Source of the DNA: Peromyscus leucopus | Lineage: Eukaryota > Chordata > Mammalia > Rodentia > Cricetidae | Length of the DNA: 64,000 nucleotides | Direction of reading: 5' to 3' | Assembly (NCBI RefSeq): GCF_004664715.2 | Contig: NC_051065.1 | Coordinates: 146,517,487 to 146,581,486 of the forward strand | In this document: positions 54,015-64,000 of the stretch, one piece after another | How positions within the stretch are numbered: the stretch's first letter is position 1 | How the letters are laid out: each line of letters starts with the position of its first letter | Made by a program: the position numbers and the translations under genes | Notes under the pieces: model-generated | The model's database searches: none | What the model was told of the DNA's origin: nothing | Seen by the model: only the letters and a program-made list of their open reading frames with translations

Positions 54015-57000
54015 CCACCCCGTGTCTGAGGAGTTTTACTCTCTGCTCCATACCAGAGGAGGGGAGACGAAGGACTGGATGCTGGTGACACTCGACCACA
54101 GAGCTGGGGAGGGCACAGAAAGGGAGCCACTGAACATATGACCAAGTCTGTGGCATTGTGAGTAGGTGGGGGTCCATGTTGTTTTTACCTTCTTGTTTGT
54201 TTGTCTTTTTGTGTTGTTTTGAGACAGGGTTTTCTGTGTAGCTCTGACTGTCCTGGAACTCACTCTATAGGTCAGGCTAGCCTCAAACTCAGAGATCTGA
54301 TTTTACCTTCTTTTCTTCCCCACTTTCTTTCTTTCATGACTAAGGATTCTTAACCTTCGGTCCAGGAATCCCTCAAGTGTCAGGGTTAGTGTGTATCTGG
54401 GGTGAGGAGTAAGGTTTCTGGTTCCCAAAGTCTTTGACCAAAGAAGGACTAAAGTGGTAGACTAAAACTAAAGCATTCTTGTATAGCACCTCCTCGACGG
54501 AATTTTGAATTGCTTTGAAATGAGACGGGACTTCATGCATCCGACTTCTTTGGACTATGAACGGAGGGTGAAGAGGATGGGAGAATGGTGCCATGGGTAT
54601 GGAGGTGGGCCTGAGGAATCTGAGTTCTTCAGTATACACTGATTGCAACACCTGGAGTGTTTAACAGCCTCCCCGGACTGTTACAGTCACGGACGGCCAG
54701 ACTGTGAGGAGGACAGCAGTGGGTGGCTAGAGGCCCTCTAACTTTTCCGACCCAGTGGGGCTGTGGCGTTGAGACACTCAGCCTAGGACCATCCTGGGAG
54801 TCAAACCCTCTTACATGAGGACTATGGTTTGGATACAAGGGCTCGTGCTTGCAGGCGGCATCTGCCCATGGGTAGCTGTGGCCGCTAGAGGGAGCCCAAG
54901 TTCTGCAGGACACCATACTAGATGCCAAGGTGAGGTTGGGGTGGGAAGAATTTCAAGGTTGCACCCTCTGCCAGCCTCTCCTCCATTCTGAGTTCTGCTC
55001 CCAGGCTTCTCATTCTAGGCTAACAGAAGCTGTCATTGGAGAATGGGCGGGGGCCACATCTCTTTCTGCCCCCCAACTGTTATTTTCAGTTCAAAGAACT
55101 TCTTGCCCCCCTCCTTCCCTGTACCTCTTAATTTCCAGGTAACCATCTCAGCGTTCCCTTCTCTCCTGGCACCCCCGTATGTCTCCCACGGGGCTCACTT
55201 TTCTCTGTCATTGCTTTCTCAGAAACTCCCAGGCTGGCCAGGGCTCTTGGAGCTGCAGCCACCTTGCCTAGCCCTGTCCTTTCTTCCCCCCATCCCGGCG
55301 AGTTATCCTTCTCTGACAGCACTCCCACCCCCTCCAGGTACTAGGTTGGATTGGGTTACAGCTAGCTCTGCTAGGGCCTCCAAGGCCCTCTCTACTTTCC
55401 TTTTGTGCCGTTGCCTGGAGACCAGCGGGTTGTGGGGGGCTGGGGCCAGAGAAGGAGCTGGGGTGAAGGATGGGGGTGGAGTGTATGTGTGATGCTCCCG
55501 GCAGCTAAGCTGTGAGCCTGGCCTCGGGTACCGGAGGAGGAACTAGAATGGGTAGTGCTGGCTTCTTTTTCTAGTCTCACTCCTTGTCCTTACCTAGGCC
55601 TGAATTTTTTTCTTTTAGAAAGTTACCATGTTGGCGTTTGCCTTAGTGGTTCAACAAGGAGGAAAGCTCAGTCTAGAAGGGATTTGGAGAGGACCTGGGC
55701 CAGGCCCAGTGGGAGCTAAAGGAAAGAGAGGAAACGCAGGGGGGAGAGGGAGGAGGAGTTTCAGCAGAACCAGTTGGTGGAGGAAGGAGCAGAGGGCATC
55801 CTGGACCACAGAGAAGCAACAGGGCACAAGAGGACAGGGAGCCGACCCGGTCTCTGGGAGGCCCTGCAAGGGGACCAGAAGATGGGCATGGGGGGAAAGT
55901 GAGTCCCTGCAGAGGCAGGGGGTTTCAGGGTGGGGTGATGGTGGGGAGGATCCTTGCTCTGTCCGTTTCCCTAGTGCTCTGGAATCTGTTTAGAGCTTTG
56001 GGGCAAGTTCAGAACTTGGCTGACTCTGGCCTAAGGAATGGTAACACAAGATCCACTGAGCTGATACAAGGCCAACCTTTGCCCTTCCCTCCCTAAAGGC
56101 AGTCTGTCCACCCAGTGCCCCTACCCCACGCACCTGGCTTGCAGCTAGACTGCCCCACAGATGCCCTGCCACCACTCCAAACTGGTGAGCTACCAGGGGC
56201 TCCCAATCCAGACTCCAGCTCCAGCTCTTCCCACTTCCCAGCCCGCCTCCCTCCCTTTCTCTAGCCTTCCCAATTTCAGCTGCCAAAAATCACCCTGTCT
56301 CTGGTGTCCTTTGTCCTGAGAGATGTTGCTGCTTGGTGTGGGGCCAGACAGGGAGCCCAGGAGAAGGCACTGGTGGACTGATGGGGGTGCTGACTTCATG
56401 GCTGTAGCCTGGACATGACTGACACATTGACAGGAGGAGAGTTAGGAAGATCATGCTGTGGTCTGTGCTGGGGACTGCCTCCATATTCCAGCAATTGTTG
56501 TAGGGAACCAGGGCACCTAAGGATGTGGCTAGGTCCTTCCACTTCATCCCCTGTGACTATGGCCGGAGATGCTAGTAGTCATGACTTCAGACTTGAGAAG
56601 GAAACCGAGTTCACTAGTGAATGGAAGGGCCCAACTGTGAGGTGCCGTTCCTCAGGCACCTCAACGCCAGGGCCTGCCACCCGGTTCTGTCACTTCTCCG
56701 CAGTGTTTTCCAACTTCAGCTCCTTCCTTTCCCATCACTGACCCTCCCGCCATGATGCCACGAAGACCCTATTTATCCTGTACTTCCTCCCAGTCCTCTC
56801 TAATTCATTCTCCTCCAATTTATTTGCCAAAGGAAACAGTCCTTAGTTCGACTGAGAGTCCCCCCCTCTGGTTTTATCAAGCCACTCCAAACCCCGGTCT
56901 CCCTCTAGAATGGGCATCTGGTCCCACCTTTTAAAATCTCTTCTGAGACCTCTCCTGCCTTCGCTCCCACAGAGGTATCTCTGGACTTCCCTCCATCACT

Positions 57001-57200
57001 CCCAAATTCTTGTGGTTTGCATTCTTTTTGACACCAACCACCCCTTAAACTCTTATCTCTTCCAGAAACACCATTCTCTTAGTATGTCTTCATCTTTTCA
57101 TCCTTTTCCGCCCAGGTCTCCAAACTTCCATCGTATTCTCTCCGAAACAGCTCCTAAACAACCTCCAGTCTGAGGCTCTGGTCCTTCCTCTCCATCTTTC
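54015..57200. other. Eno2-Atn1 intergenic region
   Basis: 3.2 kb with one reverse B1 remnant (about 54,205-54,305) and otherwise few repeats. Open frames are short and lack splice support or recognisable domains. The low SINE density compared with the rest of the window suggests regulatory sequence for Atn1, but no specific element was identified. Confidence 0.5.
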
Positions 57201-57309
57201 CAGTACAGCCCCATTATCCCAATCTCTACTTCAGGATCCCCCGAACTCCTCCCACTTCACCCCTGCCACAGCCCCTTGTCCCCAAACTTCTCCAGCCTCC
57301 CCAGGTCTG

Positions 57310-58320
57310 CCTTCACAGCTCACAGCCCCTCCCACCCAGCCCTCTCGCGCGGGGCCCGCGAGCTCCCCACGCTCGGCGCCGCGAGGCCCTCTCCCTCCGC
57401 GCCCCGGCCGGCTTCGGCCAAACTCGCCCGGCGCCTCCCCTTCCCCGATCCTCCGCCCCCCGACTGCCGCGCGCTCCCTCCCTCGCGTCTCCTCCGGGCC
57501 CCTCTCTCCTCCGTTCCTCCGCGCTCCCTCCTTCTCCCTCTTCCTCCCTGCTCCCATCCCCCTCTCCCGAGCGCCCTCCCTCCGCCGTCCGCTTTCCTGT
57601 GCGAGTCGCCGGACGCGCCGCCCAGCCCGTCCGCCTGCCCGCCCGCAGCCCGGCGCCGGGCCGGGGCCTCGGGCCAGGACGCGTTTCTGGGCGGCTGGCC
57701 TCGGGCGGGCTAGGGGCGCGCGGCACGAGCGGCGGGAGGGCCGGGGGTCGCGGGCCTCGCCGGGGCCGCGAGTGCGGGCGGAGGCGGGCGGCGCGGCGCG
57801 GCGCGGCGGGGGCGGGCGGCGCGTTCCGGGCGGGCGGGCGGGCGGGGAGTGCGAGAAGCCGATCGGGGCTGCGCGGGGAGCGAGGCATGGGGGCCGCCCT
57901 CCGGGGGGGCCGGGGCCGCCGCCGCCGCCGCCGAGGCGGCGACTGAAGCCGCGCAGCGAGGAGGGGCGGGGAGTGGCCGCCGCCGCCGCCGTCCCCGGGA
58001 GGCGCCGGAGCCCGACTGCACTCGCAGCCAGCCAGCCGTCCCGAGCCGCTCGCAGGTAAGGTCCGCTGCCGCCCGCCCGCCCGGGCCGCCCCGTTTCGGC
58101 CCTCGGCTCCCCGCCCCCACCCCTCCCGGTCCCCCCCTCCCGCCGCCGCCTCCATTTGTTATTTTCCCGGTCGCGTTCCCTCACTGCGGGCACGGCCGGG
58201 CCCGAGGCTGGGGGTTCAGGGGGTGGGGCCGCCCGGAGGAGGGACGCGGGCCCGGGAGTCGCGAGCTCGCGACGTGGGGGAGGAGGGTGCAGGGAGGAGG
58301 GCTGACGGGGCCGAGCTTCG
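57310..58320 (+). promoter_or_regulatory. Atn1: Large CpG island, predicted Atn1 promoter
   Basis: About 1 kb of extreme GC content with many CpG, GGCGGG boxes and GGC/GCC triplets, no TATA, and no coding gene. Synteny (Eno2 then Atn1, same strand) and the exon below make it the Atn1 start. The strongest core is about 57,600-58,060. Confidence 0.7.
57850..58055 (+). other. Atn1: Predicted Atn1 non-coding exon 1
   Basis: The exon ends CGCTCGCAG|GTAAGG, a perfect donor (GT at 58056-58057). No homologous protein sequence is present; atrophin-1 coding exons would lie beyond the window. The 5' edge is a guess. Assignment rests on gene order, not on sequence identity. Confidence 0.55.
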
Positions 58321-61300
58321 CCAGGACCAGAGCCTAAAGGGGAGGAACGCCGAGGTGGAGACTTGGCGGAGGTAAAACGGGGGATGCTGTGCGGGTGGTT
58401 CGCGGAGAAGGCAGGACGGATCGGAGAGATGGCAGCGAGGTGGGGGGTGAAGGCTCGGGAAGCCCTGCAGGCCCAGAACCCGGGTGCCAGAACCCAGGGT
58501 TGCGGGTATTAGGAGCAGAAGGGAAGCGGAACCGGGAAAGGGGTGTGGTAGATGGTAAGAACAGGATTGTGGCTGCAGAGAGGGGGGATTGAACCTGGGG
58601 GAATGGGGAAGGACCAGGAGAGGCCCATCTTTGAGAAGCCTGGGTGGAAATGGGAAGGCCGTATCTTTTGTGACTCAGTTTTCTTTCCCCCACTCCAGGT
58701 CACCTCTGACCCTGTTTTCCTAATCCCAGACCCAGTTACTTCGTTGAAGGGGGCACTGAGGCTCGGCAGTGTGAGTCCTAACACTAATAAGAAAGGCAGG
58801 AATACTGATGGGAGGATTAGAAAGGTTGGGAGGTTGGGAAAGAAGAGAGAATTGGGCAATCTTGTAGGCATTCCAAGGAATTGTGACCTCCACCCTCATC
58901 CCCAGAGCTGTGGCTGCCCCACAGCTGGGCTCTATCCGGGAAGCTCCGTGATGCTCTGATCTCCGGGGTCTCCCTTTGTGCCCGGGGCGGGTTACCCTAA
59001 AGCTCCTTTTCTGAGGGTACTACTGTAAGAAGGTTGGAGTTGCTTTGGCAACTGAGGTGGTAACAGTGGCTGCCAGATGGACCCCTGGGATGGTCTCTTG
59101 AGGGGCACTTTTTTTCACCCATTTTGTTGCCATGGCTGTGATCCGGTGGGAAGTCCTGGAGGTGGGGGTTCAGGATGTAGATGGGGCCTCAGCCTGCAGC
59201 TGTGTCCTAGGGACTCTTGGGAGGGGTTCTGGGAGATGTTTCTGGTGCTGCCCCCAAGTAGGGGTTTCCTAAGGAGGTGCACCCCTTCTCCCCCAGCAGC
59301 CTGTTGGAACAGGTGACCCTGTTGCTTGCAGGTCATTCTTGCAAGCCTCCTCCTGGGTATGGTGGGAAGATGGAAATACTGTTGATCAAACTATCTGGTC
59401 TTGGGCTGGGGGTAGCTCAGTGGTAATGGTATTTCCTAGTATGCATACATAGGCTCTGGGTTTGAGCTCCAGAAACAAACAAAATAAAAAACCCAAGTTA
59501 TCTCATCCTGGTCATTTCTGGCCTCTGCCACCCTTATGTCTTGTAAACGGTTGATTCTTTGCACTACTTTATTTTCTTGAAGGCCTCTTTGGATTTCTCT
59601 TCTCTCTGTCAGTTCTCAGGGTGACCCCTTCATTCAACTGCTCTTTGGCCTTTTACTTCCCTGAACTTAACAGAGATGGCATGGCTCTTCATGCCTGTCT
59701 CAGGTGTGGGCGGCCCAGGGGAGAGGGCTCTGAAACAGCCTTGGGCAGAACAGGATGCTCTGGAACGGGAGCCGGGAGACCAGGGTGTCCTCTGGCTGTA
59801 CCTCTATGACCTTGGGCAAGTCACTTCCGTCTTTGAGCCTCACCTTCGCTGTGTGATGACATGGCCTCTGTGGCTCCTTCAGCAGTCCTGGGTTCTAACA
59901 AGGCTTAGGCTACTGCATTGTTCCCTGCTGGCCTGGGCCTCATGGATAGCTCGGTCATTTTCAGCTGATGGTTAGGCAGGCAGGCAGGTCTGGAATGGTG
60001 GCGACTAGTCAGTGATCCTGAAATAAATATACTCTGTAAGCTCTTCCCAGGGAGCCTGTGACGTGGTCATTTTCTGACATTGTCATATTTGTTCCTTAAT
60101 TTCTTTCTTTGGAAAAAAAGGATGACATTTATTTTTGTGTGTGCCCTGGTGCACATGTGGAGGGCAGAGGGTAGCTGGGTGTTGAGTTTGTTCTCTTCTT
60201 CCACCATGTGGGTCCCATGGTTTGACTCGGGTCGTTGGTTTGGTAGTAATCTTTGTTTTTATTTTTTGGTTTTTGAGATGGTCTTCTATAGCCCAAGCTG
60301 GCTTGGCTTGAACTCACTACACAAGATGACCTTGAACTTGTGTTCTCCTTGCCTCTACCTCTGAAGTCCTGAGATTGCAGGCATGGGCCACACCCTGTTT
60401 TATGTGGTGTTGGAATCTAACCCAGGACTTCATGACTGCTTGACCAGCACTCCAACCACTGATCTGCATCTCTAATCCCTCTTAATTCCCTTTCCTCTGC
60501 TTACTTAGGGACTCTTCTGAGTTCCTGTTTCCCTGCCTTCTGAGTTTGTTCTTCCTTGCTTTCCTTTTACAATAAGGTAATGGGGCAAATGGGTGCTCTT
60601 GTGCATGGTAGATGCTCAGTGTTAGTTCGCAACAGCCTTCTAGGCAAGATGGAGTACCACTTGGTCGGTTGGTATTAGAGTACCACTCAAGTTCAGACTT
60701 AACGTATGACCCGACCTCAGTCTCCAGCTCTACCCCTTCCTCTGCCACGCCTCATGCCAGGAATTACTCCCCTGTTGATGCTGATTTTCTCTTCCAAAGC
60801 TACTCATGGCAAATTTTATCAGATTTGAGCTGATTAAAAAAGGTAAGAAAGGCACACAGTAATTGCTCTGTTCTCCAAGGAATGTCAGTATATTTTTTGA
60901 CCTTTTGGATCCTTTAAGAATCAAACTGACTTGGTAACAAGTTCTCTGATGGGAGGAGATGGGCGCCCTGTCTAGGGTAGTGTTCTTTGTTGTCCTTGTT
61001 GTTAACATTGTTTTCTCCTTTTCTTCTGTTTGGTGCTGTTCTGTGGAGATTGGTTTATTGCCTTTCCTCTTTTTCACTTGTAGTTTTATTTTTTTGAGAC
61101 ATGATTTCATGGAACTGGCTGGCTTTGAACTTGCTATTTGCTATTCTCCTTCTTTCACCTCCCAAGTGATGGAATTACAGATGTGTGTCACCATGCCTGG
61201 TAATGCATAGTATTTTAAAACCAATCCACAAAACAACTTAAAAAAAAAATATGGTTATAGCTGTAGTTGAAGTAAACTGGCTTACTGGGCAAATCGTCAG

Positions 61301-64000
61301 TGGAAAGTTCAGACTTGGGGCTCTGTCCCATCTGTTTTGTGTCCCTTAAGTATAAGTTACTAAGTTTCCTGGAAATGTTAGACTCACTCATTCCTCATTG
61401 CATGCTTCAGTATGGTTCAGTGGGGTTGGGCAAAAAGAGATTACTCTGTGTTACTTGGAGAAAATACATGTAGAAATGTCATTTACCTGCATCTCCCAAC
61501 TCAGAATGGGTGGGTGAATTTATTCTATTTTCATCGGACTAACATTAGTTAATTCAAAGAACCTACCAAACCTGGGGTGTGCCTGTGATTCCAGCTCTTG
61601 AGACCTGACCTCAAAACAATAGCCAGACGGACCTCCTGACAGTCACTTGGTTTAAAGGTCATTGACAGCGGTGCACTTGGCTGGGTGAGGTGCTCGCTTA
61701 CAGACCCAGTGCCGGGAACCTGAAACGGAAGGCTCCTGGACTTAGTTTAAGGCTGGTGCAAGGTGCATCGTGTGACTCTGTCTCAAATAGGACACAACAA
61801 ACCCCATATTTGTGTGTGTACATGACATCAGTAGAAAATATAAAAAGGAAAACTGTGACACTAGCATTTTTTGCACTTAAAATATGTTACAGGCTGGGCA
61901 TAATGGCACACACTTTCAGTCCCAGCACTCAGGTGGCAGAGGCAAGCAGATCTCTGTGAGTTCAAGGCCAGCTTGGTCTACAGAGTGAGACCCTGTCTCA
62001 GAGAAAGACAGATACAGAGAGACAGAGAGACAGAAACAAACAAGCAGACAAAAGAAACTGTCTGAAGAGATGGCTCAGTGGTTTAGCGCACTTGTGGCTC
62101 ATGCTGAGGACTGAGGTTTTATTCTCAGCACCCACAGGATAGGTCACACCCACACTAACTCCAGTTCCAGGGTATCTCTTGTCCTTCTCTGACCTCCCCA
62201 GGGACCAGACACACACGTGATCCGAATACATACATTCAGGCAAAATGTCCATACATAGAAAATTAAATTTAAAAAATGTTTGGGTAGTGTTAAGGAGTGG
62301 TTTGACTCTTAGCAAGAAACATAAACAAGTACAGGGACAGTCCAGTGTACTCTCCTGGCATGCTTGAGGCCCTGGGGTCGGCTCACAGCACCAAGGAAGC
62401 CTGTAATCCCAGCACTGGGGAGTGAAGGCTGGAGGATCAGGAGTTGAAGTCCTGATGAAGATGTATGGCTGTGGATGCATGGGTAGATGATGATGTCCAT
62501 GTTTGTACTGCTAGATACAGGTAGACAGGCTGTCAAGCCAAGTAAAAGGACAGGCTTAAAATTTGTAAGTCTGTGTTGTGTGCTCACTGGCATTTTGTCT
62601 TTTGTAGTTTTAAAATACTTTGAGGGGGCTGGAGAGATGGCTCAGCTGTTAAGAGCACTGGCTGCTCTTGCAGAGGACCTGGGTTCAATTCCCAGCACCC
62701 TCATGGAAGTTCACAGCTGTCTGGAATTACAGTTCCAGGGGATCCGACACCTTCACACAGACATGAATGCAGACAAAACACCAATGTACCATAAAATAAA
62801 ATTTAAAAAGTTTTGAGTTGGGCTGGTGAGATGCTCACTGAGCAATGAGCCACAAAGGTTGACAACTGGATTTGATCCCCAGGTCCCACATGGTGAGAAG
62901 GGAGGACTGACCCAGGCCGTCCTCTGACCCGCACACACACATCATAGCACATGCACATCCTTCCTCAGTCAACCCATCAGTGTATTCTGAGTCTGGTTAC
63001 TGTGAAAGCTTTGGCTTTTAAGCACAGGAAACACCAATACAGCCTTCCCTTGATATCTGGGAGATTTGTTCCAGTACACTCCGCAGACACCAAATTAACA
63101 CATACTCAAGTCCCTTGTATGGAATGATGCTGTGTCTGTACCTACACACACTCTTCCATGTTTTTAAAATCACCTGTGGATCATGTACAGTAACCAATTC
63201 CATGTAAATGTTTGATAAAGTCCACCTGTTCAAAGCCGAGGTTACATGCCATGCGAAGGTGAGCAATGGTTGAACCAAAGCTGAAGAGGGACCTAGGGCT
63301 TGTGAAAGGTGCGACATCACAGCAGCTTGTGTCCACATAGCATGCTTGTAGATTGAGCCTGGGGCGGCAGTGTAACAGATTCAAACTTTGGAACGTTCTG
63401 GAATTCTTCCTCCCAAACATTGTCAGTTCAGGTTGGCTGACTCTCTAGACAAAAACCCTGGAAGTAGAAAAGGCCAACTACTAGAGGATGGATCCTTATG
63501 AGGCTGTCTAGAACATTCTGCAGTTTCGAAGATGCCTCGATTTGGGGTTGAAGCTGGTGAGGCAGTGCTGCTCAGTATTGTAGAACGGGACATTCTTCTA
63601 CATTGTCTGATGTGAAACCAGATTGTTATCCGTGTGACTGATCTAGGCTTCTTAGAATTCTCTCCAGCTTCTGAGGAGAGTTTAGAAGAGAGAGCGTGTG
63701 AGCGTGGCCTTTGAAGTCAGATGGCGGTTGGTTCTGGCCTCATCGTCGTCGTTAGTCCTTCCCTGTGGAAGGTGGGGCAGGTCACAGTCACAGTGAGCCT
63801 CAGTCTCCTCACTTCCCAATCCCACTGTAGAGTGTGTTGGAGATGATCCAGGAAAGCGCATGTAGAGGGCTTGGCACGAAGAAGATGCCCAGTAAACTAA
63901 CACATCAGCCTCGTTTCTTTGTGTTTCTTTTGAATTTGTAAGGCGCTGGAATTAATGAGTGTACAATTTTTTTTTCTGTTGTCGTTGAAACAGGATTTTG
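58056..64000 (+). other. Atn1: Predicted Atn1 intron 1 (continues past window)
   Basis: No coding exon was found. The first 1.3 kb is SINE-free. Repeats are: ID-like about 59,408-59,485; B3-type about 60,120-60,240 (-); B1-like about 60,250-60,400 (-) and 61,080-61,205 (-); B1 about 61,892-62,010 (+); B2 about 62,060-62,270, 62,622-62,812 and 62,818-62,960 (+); and a DNA transposon remnant at 63,039-63,215. Confidence 0.55.
63039..63215 (+). mobile_element. MER2/Tigger-type DNA transposon remnant
   Basis: The order of 'CAGCCTTCCCTTGATATCTG', 'GATTTGTTCCAGTACAC', 'ACACCAAATTAACACATACT', 'CAAGTCCCTTGTATGGAATG' and 'CATGTAAATG' follows the MER2 consensus as I know it, diverged by perhaps a quarter of positions. 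It would predate the rodent-primate split. Confidence 0.65.

Noticed and set aside
57231..58193. Long minus-strand open frames (320 and 280 codons) over the Atn1 CpG island
   Set aside because: Extreme GC content removes stop codons in most frames. The translations are Arg/Gly/Pro/Ala low complexity, overlap each other in different frames, and show no domain.
58552..58959. Possible Atn1 coding exon in the first intron
   Set aside because: The open frame shows none of the Ser/Pro/Gln/His-rich atrophin-1 features and lacks a supported start.

Overview
This is a mammalian nuclear genomic window from a rodent. Coding exons are short, bounded by GT/AG splice sites, and embedded in dense B1, B2/B3 and ID SINEs, L1 fragments and LTR copies. 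The B1 variant seen here (its middle reads like 'AAAGCTACACAGAGAAACC') and the abundant ID elements suggest a cricetid (hamster, vole or deer-mouse group) rather than Mus. That last step is inference.

Layout. 1-7,020 (+): the 3' two-fifths of Usp5, twelve exons covering the C-terminal 497 residues. 7,800-11,100 (+): complete Tpi1, seven coding exons, 249 aa, TATA promoter. 11,200-13,100 (-): Spsb2, two coding exons, 264 aa, converging on Tpi1. 13,200-35,000: a 22-kb gene-poor interval of SINEs, L1 pieces, four LTR-like units and microsatellites, interrupted by one orphan GC-rich, promoter-like block at 19.0-19.4 kb. 35,100-44,175 (+): complete Lrrc23, six coding exons (343 aa) and a spliced 3' UTR. 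44,450-54,015 (+): complete Eno2, non-coding exon 1 and eleven coding exons, 434 aa. 54,015-57,200: intergenic. 57,200-64,000 (+): the GC-rich promoter, non-coding exon 1 and part of intron 1 of what synteny predicts to be Atn1.

The order Usp5-Tpi1-Spsb2-Lrrc23-Eno2-Atn1 matches human 12p13.31 and mouse chromosome 6. The genes do not form a pathway, although Tpi1 and Eno2 are both glycolytic enzymes. Usp5 recycles unanchored polyubiquitin, Spsb2 is a Cullin-5 substrate adaptor, and Lrrc23 is a radial-spoke protein of motile cilia and flagella. All four complete or partial coding sequences are intact, with no frameshifts.

I found no undescribed multi-gene system. The observations most worth following up are: the orphan promoter-like block with a perfect RFX X-box and a consensus splice donor at 19 kb; a perfect 102-bp direct duplication flanking Eno2 exons 9-10; X-box-like sites at the Lrrc23 promoter; the Lrrc23 3'-UTR intron; the tandem splice sites in Usp5 and Spsb2; and a (GCC)13 tract grown from a B1 tail. 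Exon boundaries were placed by hand from reading frame, splice consensus and remembered orthologue sequence. UTR ends, transcription starts and repeat edges are approximate.
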